Part shown: positions 49,561 to 58,834 of the stretch, in pieces | How positions within the stretch are numbered: the stretch's first letter is position 1 | How the letters are laid out: the number at the start of each line of letters is the position of its first letter | Assembly: GCA_964654665.1 (NCBI GenBank) | Contig: CAZZKV010000017.1 | Location: 1-60,532 of the forward strand | From: CALCKU01 sp964654665 | Lineage (GTDB): Bacteria > Pseudomonadota > Alphaproteobacteria > Caulobacterales > Maricaulaceae | DNA: 60,532 bases | Direction of reading: 5' to 3' | Notes under the pieces: generated by a model | What the model was told of the DNA's origin: nothing | Databases searched by the model: none | What the model saw: the letters and a program-made list of their open reading frames with translations, nothing else | Program-made: the position numbers and the translations under genes

Positions 49561-50737
49561 CGTGGTCGACGCGCTGGCCCATCTACGCAGGGCGGATATG
49601 CCGCTAATTTCCGAACTTACGGCTTTGCCGGATTTGCTTGGCCGGGTTTTGGCGGCAGATGTTACCGCGAATATTACCCAGCCTCCCTTTGCGGCTTCTG
49701 CTATGGACGGTTATGCTGTTCGCCTCTGTGATATTTATGCAGCTGGGGCTCAGCTTACCGTGATCGGCGAAGCGCCAGCGGGTCAACCCTTTGAAGGAGA
49801 GGTTGCAGCAGGGCAGGCGGTCAGGTTGTTTACGGGCAGTGTTATCCCCAGCGGGGCGGATACGGTCATTATTCAGGAAAATGTGACGCGGGAATCTGAT
49901 ATTATCACAGTGGATGAGCCGCAGTCATCTGCCCGGCATATACGGTATGCGGGCGGAGATTTTCATGCCGGTCAATGTTTAGCACAGAAAGGAACCCGGC
50001 TTAACGGGTTTCATGGAACCTTATTTGCCGCTGCCAATGTGGCCGCTGTGCCATGTTATAGCCCGCTGAGGGTGGCCTTATTTGCCAATGGGGATGAACT
50101 GGCAGAACCGGGTGATGTGATAACGCTAGGGCAAGTGATAAATTCTAACCATTATGGCCTTTCACATATTATCGAGGATGCAGGGGCTGTGCCGCATTAT
50201 TTAGGCCGGGCTGGCGATACAGTCGAATCTGTTCAGACTATGTTTGAAAAGGGTCGTATGGCAGATGTTATCGTACCGATAGGCGGGGCGTCTGTAGGGG
50301 ATTATGATGTCGTCAAAAAAGCCTTTATAGCCAGCGGCGGTGAGATGATTTTCAGCAAAATTGCGGTTCGCCCCGGCAAGCCGACATGGTTTGGTAAGAT
50401 AGGCAAGCGCTATGTTTTGGGCTTGCCCGGTAATCCGGCTTCGGCGCTTGTTTGCGCCCAGCTATTTTTGCGCGCGCTTCTGCGGGCCGAAGCGCCATGT
50501 ATTCCAGCGATATTGACAGAGGATATAGGGGCGAATGGCGGGCGGGAAAGCTATATGCGAGGACAGGCGGCGCTAAATGAAACAGGGCAGATATGGGTGC
50601 TCCCTGAAAGCCGCCAAGATAGTGCGTTATTGTCTCCTTTTACCGAAGGAAATTGTTTGATCAAGCGGGTCGTGAGGGACGGCGCTCGAAATGCCGGAGA
50701 CAGTGTTCAGCTTATTCCAATGCGTCCGTTTTTTTAG
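49553..50737 (+). CDS. moeA: Molybdopterin molybdotransferase MoeA
   Basis: 394 residues. PPFAASAMDGYAVR, RLFTGSVIPSGADTVIIQE, the molybdopterin-binding-type LFANGDELAEPGD, GGASVGDYDVVKK, and RPGKPTWFGKIGKRYVLGLPGNPASA are diagnostic. It inserts molybdate into adenylated molybdopterin. The start may be GTG at 49553 or GTG at 49562. Its 3' end overlaps the convergent DedA-family gene by 26 bases. Confidence 0.95.
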   Translation: MISVVDALAHLRRADMPLISELTALPDLLGRVLAADVTANITQPPFAASAMDGYAVRLCDIYAAGAQLTVIGEAPAGQPFEGEVAAGQAVRLFTGSVIPSGADTVIIQENVTRESDIITVDEPQSSARHIRYAGGDFHAGQCLAQKGTRLNGFHGTLFAAANVAAVPCYSPLRVALFANGDELAEPGDVITLGQVINSNHYGLSHIIEDAGAVPHYLGRAGDTVESVQTMFEKGRMADVIVPIGGASVGDYDVVKKAFIASGGEMIFSKIAVRPGKPTWFGKIGKRYVLGLPGNPASALVCAQLFLRALLRAEAPCIPAILTEDIGANGGRESYMRGQAALNETGQIWVLPESRQDSALLSPFTEGNCLIKRVVRDGARNAGDSVQLIPMRPFF

Positions 50738-51263
50738 GATCGCGTTTCCAGAATATATACCCCAGATAAATAAGCAATATGCCGGCGCCGATAACCGGTA
50801 CCATCCATTTATCATTCTCTCCAACAATTTCGCCCAGTACATGGCACATGGCGAAAATAACACTGACATAGACAAGCGCCGTGGTAAAAATAATGGCACA
50901 AAATTTAAGGTAATTGACCCCAAATAAGCCGCAGGCCACATAAGCGGGGATGCGCGCAAGCGGGAGAAACCGCGCTGCGAAAAGCGTTGGAATCGTATGG
51001 CTGCGCACTTTTTCTTTCATCAGGGCTATATGTTTCCGGCGGTCAACAAAATTTTGTGCTTTTTGATTGCGAACCGCTGCCCAGCCTATCCAATATTTCC
51101 AGATGTCGCTTAAGAAGAGACCAATCAAAATTGTCAAAAATAAAGGAACGGGCTTGGCCATTTCATTAGTCGATAAAGAGGCCGCCGTTAATACTGCGGC
51201 ATCTTCTTGTACAAAGGGTCCGATAAAAACGCCAATATAGAGGGGTAAATTAGAATCAGCCAT
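50712..51263 (-). CDS. DedA-family (SNARE-associated) membrane protein
   Basis: 183 residues, about four membrane segments including a re-entrant one. FIGPFVQEDAAVLTAASL carries the conserved acidic motif and FAARFLPLARIPAYVACGLFGV the paired arginines of DedA proteins, which are linked to lipid scrambling or drug and pH tolerance. The gene overlaps the last 26 bases of moeA on the other strand. Start ATG at 51261-51263. Confidence 0.88.
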   Translation of the reverse strand: MADSNLPLYIGVFIGPFVQEDAAVLTAASLSTNEMAKPVPLFLTILIGLFLSDIWKYWIGWAAVRNQKAQNFVDRRKHIALMKEKVRSHTIPTLFAARFLPLARIPAYVACGLFGVNYLKFCAIIFTTALVYVSVIFAMCHVLGEIVGENDKWMVPVIGAGILLIYLGYIFWKRDPKKTDALE

Positions 51264-51516
51264 ATTTTTACTGTAAACCCTGTCTAAATTGGACGCTAAA
51301 GGTCTGAACTGGCTGATATTGCGGCCAATGACAAGTCACAAGCGCCTATTTTCGTGAATTTAACGACAACCCCTTATTGCTTTCCCAAAAATAGCGTGAC
51401 ATAAGCGCGCCGAAAATCACTGCTTAAACTGTAAAGGCTCGCCGGGATTTGGCATATTCGCCCGCGTGCCTTTAGTTGTTTAAAAATGGTGTCACTTGAA
51501 GAATATGGATAAGACC

Positions 51517-52857
51517 ATGCAGATTAAAGAAATCAAAGCCGAAGGCCTCTCACGCACTTATGCTGTTACGGTCCCTAAAGACGCGTTAGAAGAAAAACTT
51601 GTTGCAAAAATTACAGAAATGCAGCCGCAAGTCTCATTAAAGGGTTTCCGTCCCGGAAAAGTCCCGCCCAAGCATATTCGCAAAATGTTTGGCCAGTCTA
51701 TTATGAATGATATTGTTCAGGAAGTTGTGGCTGAAACATCTCAAAAGGCTATGGCGGATAATAAAATCCGGCCTGCGGGGCAACCGAAGATAGATTTAAG
51801 AGCCAATGGTGCTGACGTCACTAAGGGTAAAGCTGATCTTGAATACCAAATGACGGTGGAAATGATTCCAGAGTTTGAACCGACAGATATTTCAAAATTG
51901 AAATTTACACGCCTGACAAGCGATATTGATGACGGGGCCATGGATGAGCGTCTGAAAATGCTTTCTGAAGGTCAAAAGACATATAAGAAGAAAGCCAAAA
52001 CAGCTAAAGCCAAAGACGGCGATGCGGTTTTGATTAATTTTGTCGGCCGCGTTGATGGTGAAGCTTTTGACGGCGGCACTATGGAAGATCACCAGCTTGT
52101 TCTTGGTTCAGGATCATTCATACCGGGGTTCGAAGATCAACTCATCGGTTCAAAAGCCGGTGAAAAGAAGGACGTAACCGTTACATTCCCTGAAGATTAC
52201 CAAGCTAAAGATTTGGCCGGTAAAGAAGCCGTTTTTGAAACGGAAGTGTTAGAAGTACAAGGCGCGAAAGACGCAGAGCTTGATGATGAACTGGCCAAGA
52301 AATTTGGAATGGAATCGCTCGATAAGCTGAAAGAAACAGTGAAAGAGGGTATGGTTGGCGAATATGAACAACAATCCCGCTTGAAGTTAAAACGCGCTAT
52401 TCTTGATGAGCTTGATAAAAAACATGATTTTGAACTGCCGCCCGGCATGGTTGAAGCCGAGTTTTCTAATATCTGGCAACAGGTTTTAAGTGAAAAAGAG
52501 GCGGGGCAATTGGATGAAGAGGATGCCAAAAAAACCGATAAGCAGCTTGAAAAAGATTACCGCAAAATAGCCGAACGCCGTGTTCGCCTTGGTCTGGTGC
52601 TGGCTGAAGTGGGGCAAAAGGAAGATGTTCAAATTACAAATGAAGAACTACAAGAAGCCATGATCGCCGAGGCGCGCCGTTATCCGGGCCAAGAACAGCA
52701 AGTGATCGAATTTTTCCAGAAAAACCCGGAGCAAATTGCACAGCTACGTGCGCCGATTTTTGAGGAAAAAGTGGTCGACCTAATTATTGAAAAGGCCAAA
52801 GTAACGGATAAATCTGTCGAAAAAGACGAATTGTTCAAAGAAGATGAGATGATTTAG
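51517..52857 (+). CDS. tig: Trigger factor
   Basis: 446 residues. Ribosome-binding domain (about 1-110) with the signature GFRPGKVPPKHIRKMFG, FKBP-type prolyl isomerase domain (about 155-245, GDAVLINFVGRVDGEAFDGG and FIPGFEDQLIG), and a long helical chaperone arm to the C-terminus. It folds nascent chains at the ribosome exit. The ATG at 51517 matches the usual MQIKE- start; an in-frame ATG (51505) and a TTG (51496) lie upstream. First gene of the tig-clpP-clpX-lon series, which is separated from clpP by a terminator. Confidence 0.95.
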   Translation: MQIKEIKAEGLSRTYAVTVPKDALEEKLVAKITEMQPQVSLKGFRPGKVPPKHIRKMFGQSIMNDIVQEVVAETSQKAMADNKIRPAGQPKIDLRANGADVTKGKADLEYQMTVEMIPEFEPTDISKLKFTRLTSDIDDGAMDERLKMLSEGQKTYKKKAKTAKAKDGDAVLINFVGRVDGEAFDGGTMEDHQLVLGSGSFIPGFEDQLIGSKAGEKKDVTVTFPEDYQAKDLAGKEAVFETEVLEVQGAKDAELDDELAKKFGMESLDKLKETVKEGMVGEYEQQSRLKLKRAILDELDKKHDFELPPGMVEAEFSNIWQQVLSEKEAGQLDEEDAKKTDKQLEKDYRKIAERRVRLGLVLAEVGQKEDVQITNEELQEAMIAEARRYPGQEQQVIEFFQKNPEQIAQLRAPIFEEKVVDLIIEKAKVTDKSVEKDELFKEDEMI

Positions 52858-52883
52858 TCTCGCTAGCGAAATAACTATTTTCG

Positions 52884-52920
52884 GCCTGCTTCGATAAAAT
52901 ACGTCGTAGCGGGCTTTTTT
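52884..52920 (+). terminator. Intrinsic terminator after tig
   Basis: GCCTGCT and AGCGGGC pair across a 17-base loop with partial inner pairing, followed by TTTTTT at 52915-52920. It separates tig from clpP. Confidence 0.8.
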
Positions 52921-53045
52921 ATGTCTTATCCTTTATTTACCTCTTGAATGTAATTCATGCTGTATCAATATTGAAGTAACACTTTTAGTCCATTGCTATA
53001 GAGAACTATGGCACATTCGTTGGCTGATACATTGAGGATAAGATA

Positions 53046-53663
53046 ATGCAAGACCCACAAGATGTAATGATGAACCTCGTACCTATGGTGGTCGAGCAAT
53101 CCAGCCGGGGCGAGCGTGCCTTTGATATTTTCTCGCGGTTGCTCCGTGATCGGATTATTTTTCTAAATGGTGTTGTTGAAGACGGCATGGCAAGCGTGAT
53201 TACAGCGCAGCTCTTATTCCTTGAGAGTGAAAACCCGAAAAAAGAAATATCCATGTATATTAACTCGCCGGGCGGGTCGGTCACTTCTGGCATGGCGATT
53301 TACGATACAATGCAATATATCAAGAGTCCGGTTTCAACCGTATGTATCGGTCAAGCCTGTTCTATGGGATCCTTGTTATTATGTGCCGGCGAGAAAGATA
53401 TGCGCGTGGCACTGCCCAATGCACGCGTTATGGTTCATCAACCCTCCGGCGGTTTTCGAGGACAAGCCTCCGATATTCAGCGCCATGCCAATGATATTTT
53501 GGCGATGAAAAAGCGCTTGAATGAAATATATGTGAAACATACAGGTAAAAAATACGCGACAATTGAAAAAACGCTGGATCGAGACTTCTTTATGACAGCT
53601 GAAGAGGCGAAAGATTTTGGAATTGTTGACCATGTTTATATGAAACGCGGTGATGCGGCATAA
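53046..53663 (+). CDS. clpP: ATP-dependent Clp protease proteolytic subunit
   Basis: 205 residues. Catalytic Ser106 (GQACSMGSLL), His131 (MVHQPSGG) and Asp180 (LDRDFFMTAEEA), with the standard head-domain order and the oligomerisation motif PGGSVTSGMAIYD. It forms the tetradecameric chamber fed by ClpX or ClpA. The N-terminal MVVEQSSRGERAFDIFSRLL is typical. In Caulobacter relatives ClpXP degrades CtrA, so it ties in with DivK in this genome. A possible heat-shock promoter CTTGAA lies near 52943. Confidence 0.97.
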   Translation: MQDPQDVMMNLVPMVVEQSSRGERAFDIFSRLLRDRIIFLNGVVEDGMASVITAQLLFLESENPKKEISMYINSPGGSVTSGMAIYDTMQYIKSPVSTVCIGQACSMGSLLLCAGEKDMRVALPNARVMVHQPSGGFRGQASDIQRHANDILAMKKRLNEIYVKHTGKKYATIEKTLDRDFFMTAEEAKDFGIVDHVYMKRGDAA

Positions 53664-53810
53664 ATTGATCTAAAATGGAACTCTCTTGATCTTGATAAGG
53701 CAATTGTAAGGAAATTGTTATATTTTGGGTCGAGAAATATGTGAAATATACGGTATTACATTTGCAATGGTGGCAATCATCGTACAAAAAGTAAGAAAAC
53801 GGATGGCGAA

Positions 53811-55076
53811 ATGAGCAAAACTGGCACAACAGATTCGAAAAACACGCTTTATTGCTCCTTCTGTGGCAAGAGCCAACATGAGGTTCGAAAGCTTATTGCG
53901 GGACCGACCGTGTTTATTTGTGATGAATGTGTCGAATTATGCATGGATATCATTCGCGAAGAAGGCAAAAGCTCTGTGGCAAAGGCCCAAGAAGGTGTGC
54001 CAACCCCGCAAGAAATTTGCGATACGCTGGATGATTATGTTATTGGGCAATCCTATGCGAAAAAGGTTCTCGCCGTTGCTGTTCACAATCATTATAAACG
54101 ATTGAACCATGCAACGAATGCTCCGGATGTTGAATTGGCAAAATCCAATATTCTTTTGGTCGGGCCAACCGGGTGCGGTAAAACCCTTCTGGCGCAAACT
54201 CTGGCGCGTATTTTGGATGTTCCTTTTACAATGGCCGATGCGACAACGCTAACAGAGGCGGGCTATGTCGGCGAAGATGTAGAAAATATTATCCTGAAAC
54301 TCCTGCAAAGCGCAGATTACAACGTCGAACGCGCACAACGCGGCATTGTTTATATTGATGAAGTTGATAAAATTTCTCGGAAATCAGACAATCCTTCTAT
54401 TACCCGCGACGTTTCGGGCGAAGGTGTGCAGCAAGCTTTGCTTAAAATTATGGAAGGCACAGTAGCCTCGGTTCCGCCGCAGGGCGGGCGTAAACATCCA
54501 CAACAGGAATTTTTACAAGTCGATACAACCAATATCCTATTCGTTGTTGGCGGCGCATTTGCCGGGCTTGATAAAGTGATATCAAACCGCGGGGAAGGGT
54601 CCACAATTGGATTTGGCGCAGACATTAAAGAAGTCGATGAGCGCCGTCTGGGCGATATTCTGATGGAAGTCGAACCTGATGATCTTTTGAAATTTGGCCT
54701 TATTCCCGAATTTGTTGGTCGCTTGCCGGTTATAGCCACGCTGAAAGATTTGGATGAAGAGGCTTTGATTACGATTTTGACAGAGCCCAAAAATGCCTTG
54801 GTCAAACAATATCAAACACTGTTTGATATGGAACAGGTTCGCCTCAGCTTTTCCGATGATGCCTTAAAGGCTATTGCTAAAAAAGCGATTGCCCGCAAAA
54901 CAGGCGCGCGGGGCCTGCGTTCTATCATGGAAGGGATATTGCTTGATACTATGTATGATCTTCCCTCGTTTGAAGGCGTCGAAGAAGTTGTGATTAACGG
55001 TGAGGTCGTGAATGGCCAAGCGGTTCCGCTCTTGATCTATTCCGACCGTAAGAAGGTTGCTGACAAGGCGTCATAA
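53811..55076 (+). CDS. clpX: ATP-dependent Clp protease ATP-binding subunit ClpX
   Basis: 421 residues. N-terminal zinc domain (Cys15, Cys18, Cys37, Cys40: YCSFCGKS and FICDECVELC), AAA+ module with Walker A GPTGCGKT (118-125), Walker B IVYIDEVDKI, pore loop GYVGEDVE and IGF-type loop IGFGADIK, sensor region and RGARGLRSIMEG-like C-terminal block (KTGARGLRSIMEG). ClpX unfolds tagged substrates for ClpP. It lies 147 bases after clpP, followed by 151 bases before lon. Confidence 0.97.
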   Translation: MSKTGTTDSKNTLYCSFCGKSQHEVRKLIAGPTVFICDECVELCMDIIREEGKSSVAKAQEGVPTPQEICDTLDDYVIGQSYAKKVLAVAVHNHYKRLNHATNAPDVELAKSNILLVGPTGCGKTLLAQTLARILDVPFTMADATTLTEAGYVGEDVENIILKLLQSADYNVERAQRGIVYIDEVDKISRKSDNPSITRDVSGEGVQQALLKIMEGTVASVPPQGGRKHPQQEFLQVDTTNILFVVGGAFAGLDKVISNRGEGSTIGFGADIKEVDERRLGDILMEVEPDDLLKFGLIPEFVGRLPVIATLKDLDEEALITILTEPKNALVKQYQTLFDMEQVRLSFSDDALKAIAKKAIARKTGARGLRSIMEGILLDTMYDLPSFEGVEEVVINGEVVNGQAVPLLIYSDRKKVADKAS

Positions 55077-55133
55077 AAAAGCAGAATATCTGCTAAAATA
55101 GGTGATTTGCGGAGGTTTTTAAGCTGCGCCGGG

Positions 55134-55163
55134 TTGAAACTCATGCCTATTCTTCCCACGTAT
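55134..55163 (+). promoter_or_regulatory. Possible heat-shock (RpoH) promoter of lon
   Basis: TTGAAAC at 55134-55140 and CCCACGTAT from 55155, 14 bases apart, resemble RpoH -35 and -10 elements. They lie about 65 bases before the lon start, where such a promoter would be expected. Confidence 0.4.
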
Positions 55164-55227
55164 CAGAAATATAAGGCTGTGTTTTATCACGCCTGATGAA
55201 AGGTCTGAAAAATAGATAGGACAACAA

Positions 55228-57624
55228 ATGACCGATAGTTTGATTTTACCGGTATTGCCGCTACGCGATATTGTTGTTTTTCCGCATATGGTTGTTCCGC
55301 TTTTTGTGGGGCGGGATAAATCAATTCAGGCGCTTGAAGAGGTTATGCAAAGTGAGAAGCGGATTTTCTTGCTTACACAAAAAGATCCAAAAACTGACGC
55401 GCCGGGGATTGATGATGTGCATCAAAAAGGGTGTATCGCAACAATTTTACAGCTATTGAAATTGCCAGACGGCACGGTTCGTGTTTTGGTTGAGGGCGCT
55501 GAGCGGGCCCATGTTACCACCTTTACAAAGCGAACAGAATTTCTTGAGGCCCATGTTTCCATTACGCCCGAAGTTTCGCAAAATAAATCTGATATCGTGG
55601 CCATAGCGAAACAAGTGACAGCTAATTTTGAAAACTATGGTAAGCTCAATAAAAAAATTGCCGAGGAAGTCGTTACCTCCGTTACGGAGACGAAAGATCC
55701 ATCAAAAGTTGCTGACTTAATCGCTGTTCATCTCAATGCCAAAATCAATGAAAAGCAGGAATTGCTGGCTGAAGCAGATATTAAATTACGCTTGGAGAAG
55801 ATTTTACATCTTATTGATGGCGAAATGAGTATTTTAAAAGTGGATAGAAAAATCCGCGGCCGCGTAAAGCGCCAAATGGAAAAGACCCAGCGCGAGTATT
55901 ATTTGAATGAGCAAATTAAAGCGATTCAGGGTGAATTGGGAAATGATCAAAATACTGAATTTGATGAATTAGCTGACCGTATTAAGAAAACAAAACTCAC
56001 CAAGGAGGCTCGCGAAAAATCCGAAGCAGAACTGCGTAAGCTCAAGCAAATGAGTCCGATGTCGGCTGAAGCTAATGTATCTCGCAATTATTTGGATTGG
56101 ATGCTTTCTGTACCATGGGGCAAGAAAAAACGCGTTCAAAAAGATTTGAAACGCGCGCAGGAAATTCTGGATGCTGACCATTATGGTCTTGATAAAGTCA
56201 AAGACCGGATCATTGAGCATCTGGCTGTTCATGCCCGCACGAATAAGGTAAAAGGTCCTATATTATGTCTCGTTGGCCCGCCGGGTGTGGGTAAAACATC
56301 GCTCGGGAAGTCCATAGCCCGGGCTACAGGGCGGGAATTTGTTCGTGTGTCATTGGGCGGCGTTCGGGATGAGTCCGAAATTCGGGGGCATAGACGCACC
56401 TATATCGGCTCTATGCCAGGCCGGATTATTCAATCGATGAAAAAAGCGAAATATAGTAATCCGTTCTTCTTATTTGATGAAATTGATAAAATGGGGTCCG
56501 ATTTTCGCGGCGATCCGTCGGCTGCGCTTTTAGAAGTGTTGGACCCAGAGCAAAATGACACATTTAACGACCATTATCTTGATGTCGATTATGATCTATC
56601 TGACGTTATGTTTGTGACTACGGCCAATTCCTTGAATATGCCTCAGCCTCTATTGGACAGAATGGAAATCATTCGCATTCCGGGCTATACCGAAGAAGAG
56701 AAAATAGAGATTGCCCGCCGACATTTAATTCCGGACCTTGTTAAAGATCACGGATTGAAGGCGGGGGAGCTAACCATCGGTGATGACGCGATCCGCGACA
56801 TTATCCGCTATTATACACGCGAAGCTGGCGTGCGTAGCCTTAAGCGAGAATTAGCTAAATTAGCCCGTAAGGCCATTAAGCGTATTGTTGCTGGCGAGAC
56901 GAAAACGATCACGGCGAATGCCGATAATATCGGAGAGTTTTTAGGTGTTAAAATTTTCCGTTATGGGCAGACTGATAAAGAGGATCAGGTTGGTATTGTT
57001 ACCGGATTGGCGTGGACCGAAGCGGGCGGCGATATTCTTACAATTGAAGCGGTATCTATGTCGGGGCGCGGGAAAATGACGATAACGGGTAATCTGCGTG
57101 ATGTTATGAAAGAGTCGATTTCCGCGGCCAATTCCTATGTACAAGCGAAAGCGCCATCCTTGGGGATTAGTCCGCGTCAATTCCGCAGCACGGACATCCA
57201 TGTCCATGTGCCTGAAGGAGCGACACCCAAGGACGGACCCAGCGCCGGCGTGGGGATGATTACCGCAATGGTATCGGTGCTAACACAAATTCCTGTCCGC
57301 AAAGATATTGCGATGACAGGCGAAATTACTCTGCGCGGGCGGGTATTGCCGATCGGCGGCCTTAAAGAAAAACTTTTGGCGGCACTGCGCGGCGGAGTGA
57401 ACACGGTTTTAATTCCAATTGATAATGAAAAAGATCTCGCGGATATACCGGAAAACGTTAAAAATGCACTCGAAATTATTCCGGTTTCCACGGTTGAAGA
57501 TGTGTTAAAACAAGCCTTGACCCGACCGCCAAAGAAAATTAAGTGGACCTCCTCTGATGAGGCCGATCTAGCCGGAATTATTCTGGGAGAAAAGGTTGAC
57601 CTTGGGGGACAAGCAGCGCATTAA
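55228..57624 (+). CDS. lon: ATP-dependent protease Lon
   Basis: 798 residues. N-terminal substrate domain (about 1-200), AAA+ module with Walker A GPPGVGKTSLGKS and Walker B PFFLFDEIDKMG, and C-terminal protease domain (about 590-775) with catalytic Ser in PKDGPSAGVGM and Lys in GLKEKLLAAL. It degrades damaged and regulatory proteins; in Caulobacter relatives it removes DnaA and CcrM. ATG follows AGGACAACA. It ends 27 bases before tRNA-Val. Confidence 0.97.
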   Translation: MTDSLILPVLPLRDIVVFPHMVVPLFVGRDKSIQALEEVMQSEKRIFLLTQKDPKTDAPGIDDVHQKGCIATILQLLKLPDGTVRVLVEGAERAHVTTFTKRTEFLEAHVSITPEVSQNKSDIVAIAKQVTANFENYGKLNKKIAEEVVTSVTETKDPSKVADLIAVHLNAKINEKQELLAEADIKLRLEKILHLIDGEMSILKVDRKIRGRVKRQMEKTQREYYLNEQIKAIQGELGNDQNTEFDELADRIKKTKLTKEAREKSEAELRKLKQMSPMSAEANVSRNYLDWMLSVPWGKKKRVQKDLKRAQEILDADHYGLDKVKDRIIEHLAVHARTNKVKGPILCLVGPPGVGKTSLGKSIARATGREFVRVSLGGVRDESEIRGHRRTYIGSMPGRIIQSMKKAKYSNPFFLFDEIDKMGSDFRGDPSAALLEVLDPEQNDTFNDHYLDVDYDLSDVMFVTTANSLNMPQPLLDRMEIIRIPGYTEEEKIEIARRHLIPDLVKDHGLKAGELTIGDDAIRDIIRYYTREAGVRSLKRELAKLARKAIKRIVAGETKTITANADNIGEFLGVKIFRYGQTDKEDQVGIVTGLAWTEAGGDILTIEAVSMSGRGKMTITGNLRDVMKESISAANSYVQAKAPSLGISPRQFRSTDIHVHVPEGATPKDGPSAGVGMITAMVSVLTQIPVRKDIAMTGEITLRGRVLPIGGLKEKLLAALRGGVNTVLIPIDNEKDLADIPENVKNALEIIPVSTVEDVLKQALTRPPKKIKWTSSDEADLAGIILGEKVDLGGQAAH

Positions 57625-57651
57625 GCGTTTCACCCTGACAGAGTATGGATA

Positions 57652-57727
57652 GGGCGGTTAGCTCAGCTGGTAGAGCATCTCGTTTACACCGAGAGGGTCA
57701 GCGGTTCGAACCCGTTACCGCCCACCA
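57652..57727 (+). tRNA. tRNA-Val (TAC anticodon)
   Basis: Acceptor GGGCGGT pairs with ACCGCCC, D-arm GCTCAGCTGGTAGAGC, anticodon stem TCTCG/CGAGA with loop TTTACAC giving TAC, T-arm AGCGG-TTCGAAC-CCGTT. CCA is encoded. 76 bases. Confidence 0.97.
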
Positions 57728-57990
57728 TCCACTTATTTTGGTCGAAAATAACTTATAAACCCCTGAAATATAATGTAAACTTCGGTTCGAGGCCACCCAA
57801 GTATCGCGTTGTTAGACACCGTTTTTCGGTCTGAATCGAGGTGGTTTCGGCTTCATGGGCCTTTGCCACAGATTTGTTGGGTGTTTAAATATATGTTTCG
57901 TCCAGTCAGAGATTTGTTTATCCCGTTCACGACCTTGACGATGAGTTTATCCTTTAGATTCCAGAAATACATGCTTTGGGGTCGCGGTCG
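57728..57990. other. 263-base spacer after tRNA-Val, no gene recognised
   Basis: A 61-codon open frame from 57809 has no ribosome site and no recognisable product. No integrase fragment and no real copy of the tRNA 3' end were found. It marks the boundary between the conserved clp/lon region and the accessory-looking genes that follow. Confidence 0.4.
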
Positions 57991-58641
57991 TTAGAAACCT
58001 TGATCTGAGAGTTCTGAACGAAGAATGTTGATGGCTTCAGGCGTAAGTAATGGCTCGAACAATTTTAGGTGAAGCTCAAATGCATCTTGAATGGCCCCCG
58101 AGCCGGGTTCGTTTTCTATCCCACGCTCCCTACGAATTTCCAGATGATAGCGGATGATAATAATAGATGCTTGCATTAAAACATCTATACGGTCTGGGTT
58201 ATCTGTTAGATATTTCTCTTTTATCATGATGTTAAAGTATAGATCAAATTGAGCGAGTGTTTCTCTGTATATACGAGGGGTCACGTTTAGGATTTTTGTT
58301 GCGCTCTCTCCGTAATCGGATTGATCTCTATAAATAAACCTAAAGTCCCGGAGCTCTTTCGCAAAAAACCGCAGCATTTTTGCATATTCATGTAATATGT
58401 TTTCGCCGTAAAGCGGTCTTATAGCAATTCGCTCTTCGAAGCGTTCAATCGCTAAATCCGAAATGGCATCCAATAAATCACCTTTGGTTCTATAATGGTA
58501 CCATAGATTGCCTACAGTTTTACCCGTGGCTTCGGCAATGGCGGCGGTTGTTGTGGCGCCATATCCTTTTTCATTGAAGAGGGCGAGAGCCGTTTCAACA
58601 ATGTATGTTTTTACATCCGTTTTTACAGTCGCATTAAGCAT
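57991..58641 (-). CDS. TetR-family transcriptional regulator
   Basis: 216 residues. N-terminal helix-turn-helix domain (about 10-57, ALALFNEKGYGATTTAAIAEATGKTVGNLWYHYRTKGDLLDAI). The ligand-binding part resembles the longer TetR proteins with a C-terminal domain typified by RFFAKELRDFRFIYRDQ. It is divergent from a haloalkane dehalogenase gene with a 193-base region that holds inverted repeats, so it probably controls that gene and itself. The effector is unknown; a halogenated substrate or its alcohol is a reasonable guess. Confidence 0.9.
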   Translation of the reverse strand: MLNATVKTDVKTYIVETALALFNEKGYGATTTAAIAEATGKTVGNLWYHYRTKGDLLDAISDLAIERFEERIAIRPLYGENILHEYAKMLRFFAKELRDFRFIYRDQSDYGESATKILNVTPRIYRETLAQFDLYFNIMIKEKYLTDNPDRIDVLMQASIIIIRYHLEIRRERGIENEPGSGAIQDAFELHLKLFEPLLTPEAINILRSELSDQGF

Positions 58642-58746
58642 GATAATCCTTAGCTAGGGTCTGCCTTTGGTTTGGTTGGTTGCATTCTTTCCTACATTTA
58701 TAGTCTTCATATATTTAATGTACTTAATAGGAAGATTTTTATTGAC

Positions 58747-58785
58747 ATAGGTTAAATATCCTAATTAATAGGTGATGTAACCTAT
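58747..58785. promoter_or_regulatory. Candidate operator for the TetR regulator
   Basis: ATAGGT-GATGTA-ACCTAT at 58768-58785 is an 18-base inverted repeat, and another ATAGGTTAA half-site begins at 58747. TTGACA at 58742-58747 could be the -35 box of the dehalogenase promoter with TTAATA at 58765-58770, so a bound repressor would cover the promoter. Confidence 0.5.
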
Positions 58786-58834
58786 TTTATTTTAACGAAA
58801 TAATAAACAGGTTTTTAATTGGAGATTAGTAAGA

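Noticed and set aside
57783..57800. CGGTTCGAGGCCACCC resembling the tRNA-Val 3' end, as a possible attachment-site copy
   Set aside because: Only about eight bases are identical to the tRNA end and the rest diverges; no integrase gene is near.
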